From contig JACRBJ010000060.1 in assembly GCA_016234555.1 (NCBI GenBank), positions 107,867-171,866 of the forward strand: a DNA stretch of 64,000 bases. Reading direction: 5' to 3'. The DNA is from Chloroflexota bacterium (GTDB lineage: Bacteria; Chloroflexota; Anaerolineae; Anaerolineales; Villigracilaceae). This document shows, one piece after another, positions 18,263-26,499 of this stretch. A model generated the notes under the pieces. The model saw nothing but the letters and a program-made list of their open reading frames with translations, was not told where the DNA came from and ran no database searches. The position numbers and the translations under genes are program-made. Each line of letters starts with the position of its first letter. The first letter of the stretch is position 1.

Positions 18263-18949
18263 TCAGTTGACTCGATAGCCGAGTCCGCGCACCGATTCGA
18301 TGCAATCAGCCTCGGCGGAAACGGCGCGAAGTTTTGCCCGCAGGCGTTTGACCGCGCTATCCACCGCGCGCGTGTCGCCGACGTAATCGTAGCCCCAGGC
18401 TTGTTCGAGCAGACGCTCGCGGGTCAGCACCCGCCCAGAGTTGAGCAACAGCCGATGGAGCAGGTCAAACTCGAGCCTGGTCAACTCGATGGGCGAATCG
18501 TCAACAGCGACGGAGCGGCGCTCGACATCCATCAGCAGGTTTCCAGGTCCGCGCAGCAAGGTGGACGATTCTTCATCGCCTCCTTTTTCTGTGCGACGCA
18601 GCACGGCTTTGATTCGCGCCATCAACTCACGGACGCTGAACGGCTTGGTGACATAATCGTCCGCGCCGATCTCAAGCCCAAGCACGCGGTCGAGTTCCTC
18701 GCCCCGCGCCGTGATCATGATGATTGGCACGTCGCTGGTCTTGCGAAGCTCGCGGCAGACATCGAGTCCGTCCACTTCGGGAATCATCAGATCGAGCAGG
18801 ATCAGGTCGGGCTGGGACTCGCGGGCAAGGCGCAACGCCGCGCGACCGTCCGCCGCCACCTGCACATCGTACAGGGCTTTGCGGAGGTTGTAGGCAAGCA
18901 AGTCTGTAACGGACGGTTCATCATCCACGACAAGAATGCGGCTGGGCAT
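18263..18949 (-). CDS. OmpR/PhoB-family response regulator
   Basis: 228 residues. Receiver domain about 1-118 with acidic residues D9, D10, phospho-acceptor D53 in LILLDLMIPEVDG, and K in YVTKPFS. A winged-helix DNA-binding domain covers about 130-228, with IELTRLEFDLLHRLL and the recognition-helix region RAVDSAVKRLRAKL. It is the partner of the adjacent kinase and probably a transcription factor for genes elsewhere. The stop codon is 1 nt from the kinase start, indicating translational coupling. Confidence 0.95.
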   Translation of the reverse strand: MPSRILVVDDEPSVTDLLAYNLRKALYDVQVAADGRAALRLARESQPDLILLDLMIPEVDGLDVCRELRKTSDVPIIMITARGEELDRVLGLEIGADDYVTKPFSVRELMARIKAVLRRTEKGGDEESSTLLRGPGNLLMDVERRSVAVDDSPIELTRLEFDLLHRLLLNSGRVLTRERLLEQAWGYDYVGDTRAVDSAVKRLRAKLRAVSAEADCIESVRGLGYRVN

Positions 18950-19014
18950 GGTCGGAGCATATCACAAATTTGTGGCAGGATTGTGTCAGGACGCTTTATA
19001 ATTTATAGAAAATC

Positions 19015-19047
19015 AGACCTCCGAGGTTTTCGAAACCTCGGAGGTCT
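19015..19047. repeat. Palindrome of the AGACCTnnnAGGTTT family
   Basis: Perfect 15-bp arms AGACCTCCGAGGTTT / AAACCTCGGAGGTCT around TCG. Each arm is itself near-palindromic. Related arms occur at 32,427-32,463 and 33,986-34,081. Confidence 0.75.
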
Positions 19048-19062
19048 ATTAAAGGAAAAACA

Positions 19063-19809
19063 ATGCAACTCTATTTCATCCGACACGGACAATCCATCAA
19101 TAATGAGAACGCAGCCAATAATGTATACAAGGAAAACCCAGACCCATTTTTGACCGAGAAAGGGCTCGAACAGGCGGAGGTCCTGGCGAAGTATCTCAAG
19201 GAAAACCAGACTATCACCAATGATAAATCGTGGAACTCGCAAAACCAGCACGGCTTCGGCTTGACCCACATCTATTGCAGCCTGATGGAACGCGCCGCGA
19301 TGACCGCCGCTCCGACAGCCCGCGCTTTGGGACTCCCATTTGCGGCGTGGAAGGACATCCACGAGGAAGGCGGAATCTACGCCCGCGAAAAAGACGAGGA
19401 GAAAAAGGGACTTCCAGGCAAGCCGCGCTCCTTCTTTGAAAAACATATCCCCGAATTAAATCTGCCAACTGACCTCGACGAATCGGGCTGGTGGAACCGT
19501 CCATTTGAATCAGACGAGGAACGCCAGCCGCGAGCGGACCGTGTCCTCGCGGAATTGCTCGCCCGTCACGGCGACAGGGAAGGTCAGCCCGAAGAGCGGG
19601 TCGCCCTCGTCAGCCACGGCGGATTCTTCATGCGCTTCATGTGTTCCCTGCTCAAACTCCCCTGGCGGCAGGGCGCGCATGACATGAGGTCGTGGTTCCT
19701 GCTCAACAACTGCTCCATCAGCAGATTCGACATCAGCAAGGAATGGGGCATCACGGTCTGCTACCTGAACCGGACCGACCATTTGCCGTCGCATTTGATA
19801 AGCGAGTAA
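19063..19809 (+). CDS. Histidine-phosphatase superfamily protein
   Basis: 248 residues beginning MQLYFIRHGQSINNEN, the RHG catalytic motif with the phospho-acceptor histidine at H9. The second catalytic histidine lies in VALVSHGGFFMRFM. Family members remove phosphate from varied metabolites, sugars or proteins; the insertion between about 50 and 150 is not diagnostic. AAAGGAAAAACA precedes the ATG. A 33-nt palindrome sits directly in front of the ribosome site and could affect the leader. Confidence 0.88.
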   Translation: MQLYFIRHGQSINNENAANNVYKENPDPFLTEKGLEQAEVLAKYLKENQTITNDKSWNSQNQHGFGLTHIYCSLMERAAMTAAPTARALGLPFAAWKDIHEEGGIYAREKDEEKKGLPGKPRSFFEKHIPELNLPTDLDESGWWNRPFESDEERQPRADRVLAELLARHGDREGQPEERVALVSHGGFFMRFMCSLLKLPWRQGAHDMRSWFLLNNCSISRFDISKEWGITVCYLNRTDHLPSHLISE

Positions 19810-19811
19810 AA

Positions 19812-19868
19812 TGGAGTTGGCAAGTTCTACTTGCTGACTGTCCAGAAGTAGAACTTCTGGACTCCAAA
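19812..19868. repeat. Double-hairpin intergenic repeat
   Basis: Hairpins GCAAGT/ACTTGC (loop TCT) and TCCAGAAGT/ACTTCTGGA (loop AGA) followed by CTCCAAA; same plan as 6431-6487 with different arm sequences. Confidence 0.72.
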
Positions 19869-19892
19869 TTAAAATTTCCCTCGGAGGTAAAA

Positions 19893-20147
19893 ATGAACTG
19901 GATCGTATGGATTATCTTTGGCGCGCTGGCTGGCTGGATTGCCAGCATCATCATGAAGAAGAACAAGAGGATGGGCGCGATTGCCAACATCGTGGTCGGT
20001 ATTCTTGGCGCGTTTATTGGCGGCTACATCATGGAGTTCTTCGGCGCACAGGGCGTCACAGGCTTCAACTTTTACAGCTTCTTTGTGGCGGTTCTCGGCG
20101 CGGTGGTTTTGCTCTGGGTCGTGGGATTCTTCACCCGCCGCCGCTAA
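19893..20147 (+). CDS. GlsB/YeaQ/YmgE-family small membrane protein
   Basis: 84 residues from ATG 19893, preceded by GGAGGTAAAA. Three hydrophobic segments: MNWIVWIIFGALAGWIASII, IANIVVGILGAFIGGYIMEFF and FFVAVLGAVVLLWVVGFF, ending in TRRR. This matches transglycosylase-associated (YeaQ/GlsB) proteins, which are induced by general stress in several bacteria; their biochemical role is not settled. It is a one-gene unit between a repeat and a terminator. Confidence 0.9.
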   Translation: MNWIVWIIFGALAGWIASIIMKKNKRMGAIANIVVGILGAFIGGYIMEFFGAQGVTGFNFYSFFVAVLGAVVLLWVVGFFTRRR

Positions 20148-20170
20148 CACTGCAAAGCCAAAATACAAGC

Positions 20171-20206
20171 ATCAAAAGCCGCACATTTCGAAATGTGCGG
20201 CTTTTG
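20171..20206. terminator. Terminator after the GlsB/YeaQ gene
   Basis: Perfect 15-bp stem AAAAGCCGCACATTT / AAATGTGCGGCTTTT with a CG loop. Confidence 0.88.
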
Positions 20207-20288
20207 ATGCTTTCGGCGATTAATTTTTGTTGGTTCGCCAGGGAATTCACCGATAGACCAGCGCTCAATATCAAAATAACACACCTGC

Positions 20289-20317
20289 TTGTTTTTAGCT
20301 CCGATAAGTTGTATAGT
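20289..20317 (+). promoter_or_regulatory. Candidate promoter of the TPR gene
   Basis: TTGTTT, 17-nt spacer, TATAGT. Predicted start of transcription about 20,324, which rules out the in-frame GTG at 20,320 and favours ATG 20,338. Confidence 0.55.
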
Positions 20318-20337
20318 AAGTGCACATCGACAATCAT

Positions 20338-21855
20338 ATGGGTGAATCCTCTCCTCCCAATCCCATAAAGCAATTTACCGGCACGCTTGGCGAGTTGAGC
20401 AAGTCCGTGGCTGCCATTCTTGCCTACCTGTCAGCCATTGGTGGTATCTCACCCGAATATCCCGAGACTGTTGCGGCATTGACGGTTGTCATTACCACAG
20501 TCGCCCTTTGGGTCTGGCGATTACCGCGCATCACCCAAAAACAACCACACCCATCCAGCAAAGACCTTCTAATCGTCGGAAAAACCAAGTCTGATCAGGC
20601 TGGATACTTATGGGCGCCATTCCTGTCTGCAAATCGGGATTCATATGCATTGTCTCTGGCGCGCCGTAGAGGGGAATTGATTTTACTGCTTGCATTGGCC
20701 GCCTTCGCAACTAGTTTTACGGCGGACAAGATCCAAAACATCAGAGAGGAAATAAGCGGGCTGGAGTGCTCCTACGCCAGCCAGGATAACGCGCCGAGGG
20801 TAATCATTGCCGAATTCTACGTTTTAACCGGAGATCAAACTGCATTTGAAGAAAGACTGTTTACCGAAATCCACGATCAATACCATGATTCAATTACCGT
20901 TTGCCTCTATCATAAAGTGATAAAACTTGGGAGGGAGACCGCCGAACTGGAATGGGATGATTCTGAAACAATCGTCATCTGGGGATTTTACGACGAAGCC
21001 TCTTTTGACATCCATATCAATCCAATCCATTGGGACGCCTTTGCGACAGTGATCAGCGCGCTTCCAGCAGACGCGGCAGTGCTGCAACGGGGGTCAAAGG
21101 AATACATCGCGCAAATCGTCATGGGCGAAATCAGCTATATGAGTGGGAAAAGAGTCGACGCGGTTAATCTCCTCAATGATGCAATCAGGAATGCTGTTCA
21201 ACTGGAATGGGCAAAGAAGGACATGAAACCGCTGGCTGGGGCATATTACCTGCTCGCCACATTCCTGGATCCGTCCGGCGGAGGGGAAAATCCGTCTCGT
21301 GCACTTGAAGCCTATAACAACGCGCTTGCCTATGACCCGGATCTCGACGCTGCCCTGCTCAATCGCGGGCAGTTATATTCGGGGCTTAGCGAAACTCAGA
21401 AGGCAATGGAAGATTTTGACGAACTTATTAATAAGGACTCCAATCTGGCAGCCAGTGCATATATCAATCGCGCTATTCTTCAACCGACACTGCCGCAAAA
21501 GGAAAGCGACTATGCCAGCGCGATTGTTCTCGACCCGTATTTGGGGCATCTCAGCCGCGGCGTATTCAGGTACTATGAAACAAATGAGTATGCAGGCGCA
21601 ATGGAAGACTTCAAGGTTGTCGTTGAAATTGAAAGGGAGGATTCTTATTTTTATCACCTGTTGGGACTGGCAGCCCTCCACGCTGGAGATTTCGACACGG
21701 CAAAGAAAGCCTATCGGGACATGCTGCCACACCTGAATTCATCGATGCGCGAGGCGTACATTGGCGAGCTTAATTTGGTTGCGGAAAACGACGAAACCTT
21801 GAAACCACCAGTCGAAGAAATCATTGACATGCTTCAAGGCGCCCGCCTGCCGTAA
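20338..21855 (+). CDS. Membrane-anchored tetratricopeptide-repeat protein
   Basis: 505 residues from ATG 20338. Two hydrophobic helices at about 40-60 (VAALTVVITTVALWVW) and 110-130 (GELILLLALAAFATSF), then a soluble region with an alpha/beta segment (about 140-225: RVIIAEFYVLTGDQ, IVIWGFYDEASFDI) and TPR repeats from about 250 to 490, for example ALEAYNNALAYDPDLDAALL and YFYHLLGLAALHAGDFDTAK. Protein-protein interaction at the membrane is inferred. The middle segment is not recognised. The gene after it is unrelated in sequence but lies 59 nt downstream on the same strand. Confidence 0.78.
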   Translation: MGESSPPNPIKQFTGTLGELSKSVAAILAYLSAIGGISPEYPETVAALTVVITTVALWVWRLPRITQKQPHPSSKDLLIVGKTKSDQAGYLWAPFLSANRDSYALSLARRRGELILLLALAAFATSFTADKIQNIREEISGLECSYASQDNAPRVIIAEFYVLTGDQTAFEERLFTEIHDQYHDSITVCLYHKVIKLGRETAELEWDDSETIVIWGFYDEASFDIHINPIHWDAFATVISALPADAAVLQRGSKEYIAQIVMGEISYMSGKRVDAVNLLNDAIRNAVQLEWAKKDMKPLAGAYYLLATFLDPSGGGENPSRALEAYNNALAYDPDLDAALLNRGQLYSGLSETQKAMEDFDELINKDSNLAASAYINRAILQPTLPQKESDYASAIVLDPYLGHLSRGVFRYYETNEYAGAMEDFKVVVEIEREDSYFYHLLGLAALHAGDFDTAKKAYRDMLPHLNSSMREAYIGELNLVAENDETLKPPVEEIIDMLQGARLP

Positions 21856-21865
21856 ACCTGTCATG

Positions 21866-21892
21866 TCGTTCAACGGCTCTCGAGCCGACAAA
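21866..21892. repeat. Short intergenic palindrome
   Basis: CGGCTC-TC-GAGCCG core flanked by GTCG/CGAC-like words; sits between the TPR gene and the next gene, similar in style to the CTC/GAG-loop hairpins. Confidence 0.4.
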
Positions 21893-21914
21893 CCATTTAC
21901 TCAAGGAGGATCAC

Positions 21915-22448
21915 ATGAAAAGAGCCAGTCCAAATCAACCGATTGCGGGGTTGCCGACAATTCCAGATATCCAATCTCCCCTGCCCGCCTGGCAACACTT
22001 CCACATATTGAAGTTCGCAGAAAGCCAAATCCACGCAGAATTGGCTCAGGCGGGCTACAAAGGACATCTTGTTGGGTTGCGTGTTGACTATGTCATAAAA
22101 AGCCCAGCCCCGCCAGACGAAGGCGAATTCACCATGTTCTATGGCTACGGCGTAAGTGATGATGGTTTCAAGGTGAAGAGCAGGCGGAAAAGCCCCCTAA
22201 CTCAGGAGTTTTTTCTCAGGCTGTACGATGATTTGAGCAGCCTGATAGCGCAGAACATCTCACAGGATGTAAACGAATTCATTGTACGACTGGATGCCGC
22301 CTTGAATCCGACTCTTATGCACTACGGAGTGGTATGCCGGGTTTGCCAGGATGGGGAGTGCTCAATTCAGAATTCAGATTGCGTCGGGAAGCCGCGCTTG
22401 CTGTTTAGTGATAACAACGGCTGGCATTGTACGCACAGGGAATGCTAA
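21915..22448 (+). CDS. Hypothetical protein with C-terminal cysteine cluster
   Basis: 177 residues; family not recognised. The central part has predicted strands and helices (VGLRVDYVIKS, EFTMFYGYGVSDDGFKVKSRRK, EFFLRLYDDLSSLI). The C-terminus has C-x2-C, then CSIQNSDC and HCTHREC, which could bind a metal. AAGGAGG lies 8 nt before the ATG, so it is well translated. It may be co-transcribed with the TPR protein. No signal peptide. A hairpin terminator follows. Confidence 0.7.
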   Translation: MKRASPNQPIAGLPTIPDIQSPLPAWQHFHILKFAESQIHAELAQAGYKGHLVGLRVDYVIKSPAPPDEGEFTMFYGYGVSDDGFKVKSRRKSPLTQEFFLRLYDDLSSLIAQNISQDVNEFIVRLDAALNPTLMHYGVVCRVCQDGECSIQNSDCVGKPRLLFSDNNGWHCTHREC

Positions 22449-22470
22449 TTCCCCAACCCTCAACCACCCA

Positions 22471-22502
22471 AAAGGCAGCACAACCCCAAATGTGCTGCCT
22501 TT
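22471..22502. terminator. Bidirectional terminator
   Basis: 12-bp stem AAAGGCAGCACA / TGTGCTGCCTTT with 8-nt loop between convergent genes. Confidence 0.88.
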
Positions 22503-22524
22503 ACTTTTGACTTCACACTCCAAC

Positions 22525-23127
22525 TCAGTTCACCATAATTTGTTCCAATTGAAACTCCACCAGCCCGCGCAAGTCTTTTTGCTCCAAAGCCGTATGGGAT
22601 ATTTGACCTTCGAGCAGGAGCATGATGAAGCCGTGGATCATGCTCCACGCTGACAGCGCCACCAGGTCCGACGGTCCACTTCGCAGCACACCCGCGGCTT
22701 GATTCGCCTCCACAACGGTTTTCACCAACTGAAAGTTTCGGTGCGATTCCGCCACGAACTCTAGATATTCCTTTTCCTTCTCCAGCACGCCCGAAAACAT
22801 GACCTTGAATCGGTCGCGGTCATCCAGCGCAAACTGGACATACGCCCAGGCAACCTCAATCAGTTGCGTGGACGGTTTCGCTTTATATTCCTCAGCCACC
22901 GCGCTGGCACGCTCGTACAACTGGCGAAACCCCTCGGTGGAAATTGCCGCGATCAACGACTGCTTGTCCGTAAAATGCGAATACGGCGCGGTGTGACTCA
23001 CCCCCGCCCTGCCCGCCACCTTCCGCAAGGATAGTCCGCTCACGCCGTCCTTCGCGAGAATTTCCACCCCCGCCTTGATCAGCGCATTCTTCAAGTCACC
23101 GTGGTGATAGGTTTTCTTCTTTGGCAT
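22525..23127 (-). CDS. TetR/AcrR-family transcriptional regulator
   Basis: 200 residues. The N-terminal DNA-binding helices are clear: KNALIKAGVEILAKDGVSGL, SLRKVAGRAGVSHTAPYSHF, then TDKQSLIAAISTEGF. The C-terminal ligand domain includes AWAYVQFALDDRDRFKVMF and WSMIHGFIMLLLEGQ. It faces a class II aldolase gene across a 73-nt spacer with a consensus promoter and a large inverted repeat. It therefore probably represses itself and the divergent 23.2-28.7 kb metabolic genes until a small molecule binds. Confidence 0.93.
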   Translation of the reverse strand: MPKKKTYHHGDLKNALIKAGVEILAKDGVSGLSLRKVAGRAGVSHTAPYSHFTDKQSLIAAISTEGFRQLYERASAVAEEYKAKPSTQLIEVAWAYVQFALDDRDRFKVMFSGVLEKEKEYLEFVAESHRNFQLVKTVVEANQAAGVLRSGPSDLVALSAWSMIHGFIMLLLEGQISHTALEQKDLRGLVEFQLEQIMVN

Positions 23128-23142
23128 TTTTATCTCTCAATC

Positions 23143-23185
23143 TTGACAGTGTAAAGATTATAGATAATAATTGGGTTACTGTCAA
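23143..23185. promoter_or_regulatory. Candidate TetR operator between divergent genes
   Basis: Inverted repeat TTGACAGT (23143-23150) / ACTGTCAA (23178-23185) spans the consensus tetR promoter, so a bound dimer pair would cover both its -35 and its start point. Confidence 0.55.
23157..23185 (-). promoter_or_regulatory. Consensus sigma-70 promoter reading into the tetR gene
   Basis: On the minus strand, TTGACA (23185-23180), exactly 17 nt, then TATAAT (23162-23157): a full match to both hexamers at ideal spacing. Confidence 0.88.
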
Positions 23186-23200
23186 GAAAGGATTTACCCC

Positions 23201-23866
23201 ATGTCGGAATACCAACCCTACAAACAAGAAGTCATGGATGCCTGCCACACCCTGCTCGAGCGCGGCTACCTCAAGGAGACCGAAGGCAACATCTCTGCCC
23301 GTGTCAGCGGACAAAACGCCTTCGCCATCACGCCGTCCAATTACGACTACGCAAAAATGAAGACGGATGACATCTGCATCCTCGATTTTGACACGCAGAA
23401 AATCGAAGGCGAGATGAAGCCGTCCATCGAAAGCGGAATGCACGCGGGGGTGTACCAAACCCGCCCCGATGTACATTGCATCATCCACACCCACCAGCCC
23501 TACGCCAGCGCGCTGGCATTGATCAAAGCCCCAATTCCCGCGCTGTTCGACGAACAGGTCTCGCGGCTCGGTCGCAGTGTGGATATCATCCCCTACGCCC
23601 CGTCAGGGACGGGTTTCCTCAAAAACGCGGTCAAAGCTAAAATCAAAAATAACAACAACGCCTTCATGCTGCAAAATCACGGCGTGCTGGTCTTTGGCGT
23701 GACGATGGAACAGGCTGTTCACAACATGGCTTTGCTCGAAAAGTGTGCCCTGACCTACCTGCTCGCCCTCCTGACCGAAAAGAAAATCACGAAGATTCCC
23801 TTCCCTATCCGCGAGATTGCGTTCGCCAAGCTCCGCAAAGACGAGAAGAAATTTTCGGAACTATAA
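23201..23866 (+). CDS. Class II aldolase/adducin-family protein
   Basis: 221 residues from ATG 23201 (AGAAAGG upstream). It has the zinc-aldolase features: ETEGNISARV near the N-terminus, candidate catalytic glutamate E77 in PSIESGMHAG, zinc histidines H96 and H98 in IIHTHQPYA, and the third at H160 in MLQNHGVLVFG. Relatives include fuculose-phosphate aldolase and ribulose-phosphate epimerase, and they act on phosphorylated or free hydroxy-acids. It is the first gene of the cluster controlled by the divergent TetR regulator. The substrate is unknown. Confidence 0.88.
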   Translation: MSEYQPYKQEVMDACHTLLERGYLKETEGNISARVSGQNAFAITPSNYDYAKMKTDDICILDFDTQKIEGEMKPSIESGMHAGVYQTRPDVHCIIHTHQPYASALALIKAPIPALFDEQVSRLGRSVDIIPYAPSGTGFLKNAVKAKIKNNNNAFMLQNHGVLVFGVTMEQAVHNMALLEKCALTYLLALLTEKKITKIPFPIREIAFAKLRKDEKKFSEL

Positions 23867-23876
23867 AATCTTGTTG

Positions 23877-23992
23877 GTTGAGTAGTCCCATGTTCGTCGG
23901 GACGTATCGAAACCAACAAATCGTAGAAATATTTCCAATCACGGATGGTCTCGATACGCCCCTCAAAGAGCATTCGGGGCTACTCGACCATC
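23877..23992. repeat. MITE-like element with GGTTGAGTAG...CTACTCGACC ends
   Basis: Two related hairpin units in opposite orientation. The left reads GGTTGAGTAG ... CGTATCGAAACC, the right GGTCTCGATACG ... CTACTCGACC, each with a C/G-run stem (TCCC/GGGA and CCCC/GGGG). Total about 116 nt, between the aldolase and aminotransferase genes. Confidence 0.7.
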
Positions 23993-24018
23993 GATGAAAA
24001 TATAAAACAGGATTTTTT

Positions 24019-25467
24019 ATGAACCAACAACCTGCCATCTCTGAATACCCAAACGTGGACGAAGTCTACGCCAAACTTGAAGCCCTTGTCAGCCAGCCGA
24101 TTCGCCCCGTCAACCGCGAGAAGATGAAGGAATATCTCGATTACTTCGAGACCAAATGCGTCCGCTCGAAGCAGTTCACCGACGAAGCCAAGCAGATCAT
24201 CCCTGGCGGCGTGCAGCACAACCTCGCGTTCAATTATCCCTTCCCCATCGCCATCGAAAAAGCTGACGGCGCTTATCTTTGGGATGCGGACGGAAACAAA
24301 TACATCGACTTCCTCCAGGCAGGCGGACCGACCATCCTCGGCAGCAACTACCTGCCCGTGCGCGAAAAAGTCATCGAGATGCTGCAAACCTGCGGACCTG
24401 TCACGGGTCTGTTCCATGAATACGAACTGAAACTCGCGCAGCAAATCCAAAAGCACATGCCTTCGATTGAGATGTTCCGCATGTTGGGTTCAGGGACCGA
24501 AGGCGTGATGGCGGCTGTCCGCGCAGCGCGGACGTTCACGAAGAAAAGATACGTCATCAAAGTCGGCGGCGCGTATCACGGCTGGAGCGACTCGATGGTC
24601 TACGGCTTGCACATCCCAGGCACGGGTCGGCTCGAAGCGAAAGGAATTCCACGCGGGACAAGCGCGTCCACACGGGAGTTCTACCCGAACGCTCTCGGGG
24701 CATTGAAACGTCAGTTGTGGCTGAACAGGCTGAGGGGCGGTACGGCGGCGGTCATCGTCGAGCCAGTCGGACCCGAAAGCGGCACACGTCCCGTCGCGAA
24801 GGATTTCAATCAAAAAGTCCGCGAGCTATGTGATGAGTTCGGTGCGCTACTCATCTTCGACGAAGTGGTTACAGGCTTCCGCCTGGGGCTTGGCGGCGCG
24901 CAGGGTTATTTCAACGTCAAGCCCGATCTCACAGTTTTCGGCAAGTGCATCACGGGCGGCTACCCAATGGCAGGCGGCGTCGGCGGACGGCGGGATGTGG
25001 TCGCCACCTTCGCAGCGGGCATCGGAGGCGTGGGCGAACGCGCTTATGTCGGCGGCACGCTTTCAGCGAATCCAATGTCGTGCGTGGCGGGTTACTACGC
25101 CCTGGTCGAAATGGAAAAGACAAACGCAGCGGCAGTCGCGGGCAGGGCTGGCGACAGACTCACCAAAGGCCTGCAAGCCATCATCGAAAAATATTCACTA
25201 CCGTTTGTCGTTTACAATCAAGGCTCGATCGTGCATCTCGAAACGGCTGGCACGATGTTGCTCGACCTCAAGCATCCCATCCGCCTGTTGAAACAGCTCA
25301 AGCCGCGCAAACACATGATGGAAGAAATGGGCGCGGCGTACATGGCAAACGGCATCATCACGCTGGCTGGCTCACGCATGTACACTTCGATGGCAGACAC
25401 TGACGAAGTCATCGACGATGCCCTCAATCGATTTGAAAATGTTTTGAAGGAATGCCGTGCGTCATAA
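24019..25467 (+). CDS. Class III aminotransferase, glutamate-1-semialdehyde aminomutase-like
   Basis: 482 residues. PLP-binding lysine in TVFGKCITGGYPMAGG, aspartate in LIFDEVVTGFRLGLGG, and GSGTEGVMAAVRAAR for phosphate binding. The N-terminal extension (about 50 residues) and SKQFTDEAKQIIPGGVQHN resemble the aminomutase-like subgroup, which also contains catabolic transaminases. A haem-synthesis role is unlikely in this setting; the neighbours (aldolase, hydroxyacid dehydrogenase, MFS, Ser/Thr dehydratase) suggest amino-acid or amino-alcohol degradation. Its end overlaps the GTG start of the next gene by 11 nt. Confidence 0.87.
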   Translation: MNQQPAISEYPNVDEVYAKLEALVSQPIRPVNREKMKEYLDYFETKCVRSKQFTDEAKQIIPGGVQHNLAFNYPFPIAIEKADGAYLWDADGNKYIDFLQAGGPTILGSNYLPVREKVIEMLQTCGPVTGLFHEYELKLAQQIQKHMPSIEMFRMLGSGTEGVMAAVRAARTFTKKRYVIKVGGAYHGWSDSMVYGLHIPGTGRLEAKGIPRGTSASTREFYPNALGALKRQLWLNRLRGGTAAVIVEPVGPESGTRPVAKDFNQKVRELCDEFGALLIFDEVVTGFRLGLGGAQGYFNVKPDLTVFGKCITGGYPMAGGVGGRRDVVATFAAGIGGVGERAYVGGTLSANPMSCVAGYYALVEMEKTNAAAVAGRAGDRLTKGLQAIIEKYSLPFVVYNQGSIVHLETAGTMLLDLKHPIRLLKQLKPRKHMMEEMGAAYMANGIITLAGSRMYTSMADTDEVIDDALNRFENVLKECRAS

Positions 25468-26413
25468 ACTCCTGATCCTTTCGCCAGATAGAGACAAGTA
25501 CCGCGCTTTGATCAACGAAGCGCGGCTTGTTGATTTGGAATTTGCGGATCAGCCCGCGCCCGATGTGGACATCGTTTTGGGCGAACCCAAACCCGCCATC
25601 ACCGTGCTCGACTCCCTCCCCGCCCTAAGCTGGTTGCAGTCCATTTGGGCTGGAGTGGAGCCTTTTCTTGATCCCGCTGCGCGCCGCGATTACGTCCTGA
25701 CCAACGTCCGCGACGTCTTCGGCGGATTGATCTCCGAGTATGTCATCGGTTATTTGCTTGTGCACGAAAGAAAAATCTTTCAAAGGTTCGAAGCGCAAAA
25801 GAATAAAATCTGGGAAGACTCCGACACAGGCACCTTGCGCGGAAAAACCATCGGCTTGCTTGGCGTCGGCTCGATTGGCGCGGAGATTGCAGAAACAGCG
25901 AAGTTCTTCGGCATGACTGTCCGCGGGTACACGATGGGAAGTGAGACAAGTAAACATGTAGACAGGTACTTTCACCCTCTCGAGTCCGACGGCTCGCCGT
26001 CGGTGCAACAACGAGCTGTTGCGCTCCAGAGTTTTGCCAGCGGACTGGATTACCTCGTCAACATCCTGCCCAATACAGTGGATACACGCAGGATTATCAA
26101 TGCAGAATTGTTGGACGCCCTGCCCGCCCACGCGCTCTTCATCAACGTTGGGCGCGGACAGGCGGTGGATGAATCCGCTCTGATTGAGGCACTCAACCAA
26201 AACAAAATCGCAGGTGCGGTGTTGGATGTCTTTGAGCAGGAACCGCTTTCCAAAGAGCATCCCTTTTGGACCACGCCCAACCTGCTGATGACCTTCCACA
26301 CCGCTGGTCCAAGTTTTGCGGAAGACATCGCCAAAATCTTTATCGAGAATTACAGGCTGTTCGTCAAAGGCAAGCCGTTGAAATACCGAGTGGATTTTGA
26401 AAGAGGATACTAG
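25457..26413 (+). CDS. D-isomer-specific 2-hydroxyacid dehydrogenase with an in-frame repeat insertion
   Basis: 318 residues from GTG 25457, with GAAGG upstream, overlapping the preceding gene. NAD-binding GLLGVGSIGAEIAE, catalytic arginine in INVGRGQAVDE, glutamate in VFEQEPLSKEHPF and histidine in LLMTFHTAGP are present. It would interconvert a 2-oxoacid and its D-2-hydroxyacid. Residues about 175-192 (ESDGSPSVQQRAVALQS) are encoded by a double-hairpin repeat like those found between genes elsewhere in the window. The insertion lies in the loop after the cofactor-domain strand and leaves the frame and active site intact. Confidence 0.88.
   Translation: MRHKLLILSPDRDKYRALINEARLVDLEFADQPAPDVDIVLGEPKPAITVLDSLPALSWLQSIWAGVEPFLDPAARRDYVLTNVRDVFGGLISEYVIGYLLVHERKIFQRFEAQKNKIWEDSDTGTLRGKTIGLLGVGSIGAEIAETAKFFGMTVRGYTMGSETSKHVDRYFHPLESDGSPSVQQRAVALQSFASGLDYLVNILPNTVDTRRIINAELLDALPAHALFINVGRGQAVDESALIEALNQNKIAGAVLDVFEQEPLSKEHPFWTTPNLLMTFHTAGPSFAEDIAKIFIENYRLFVKGKPLKYRVDFERGY
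25982..26031. repeat. Double-hairpin repeat inside the hydroxyacid dehydrogenase gene
   Basis: Hairpins CCGACGG/CCGTCGG (loop CTCG) and GCAACA/TGTTGC (loop ACGAGC), followed by GCTCCAGAG; same plan and same CTCCAGAG end as 6431-6487, but within coding sequence. Confidence 0.72.
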
Positions 26414-26422
26414 GCAAATAAA

Positions 26423-26472
26423 GAATGCAAAATGTAGAATGAAGAATTTTTATTCTGCCTTCTTCATTCTAC
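26423..26472. repeat. Intergenic inverted repeat
   Basis: Arms ATGTAGAATGAAGAA and TTCTTCATTCTACAT around a short T-rich centre, between the dehydrogenase and MFS genes. Confidence 0.7.
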
Positions 26473-26499
26473 ATTCCCCATTTCCTACAAGGAGCAATC

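Noticed and set aside
23877..23992. Terminator for the aldolase gene
   Set aside because: Two opposed hairpin units with shared terminal words and no T-run fit a dispersed repeat better.
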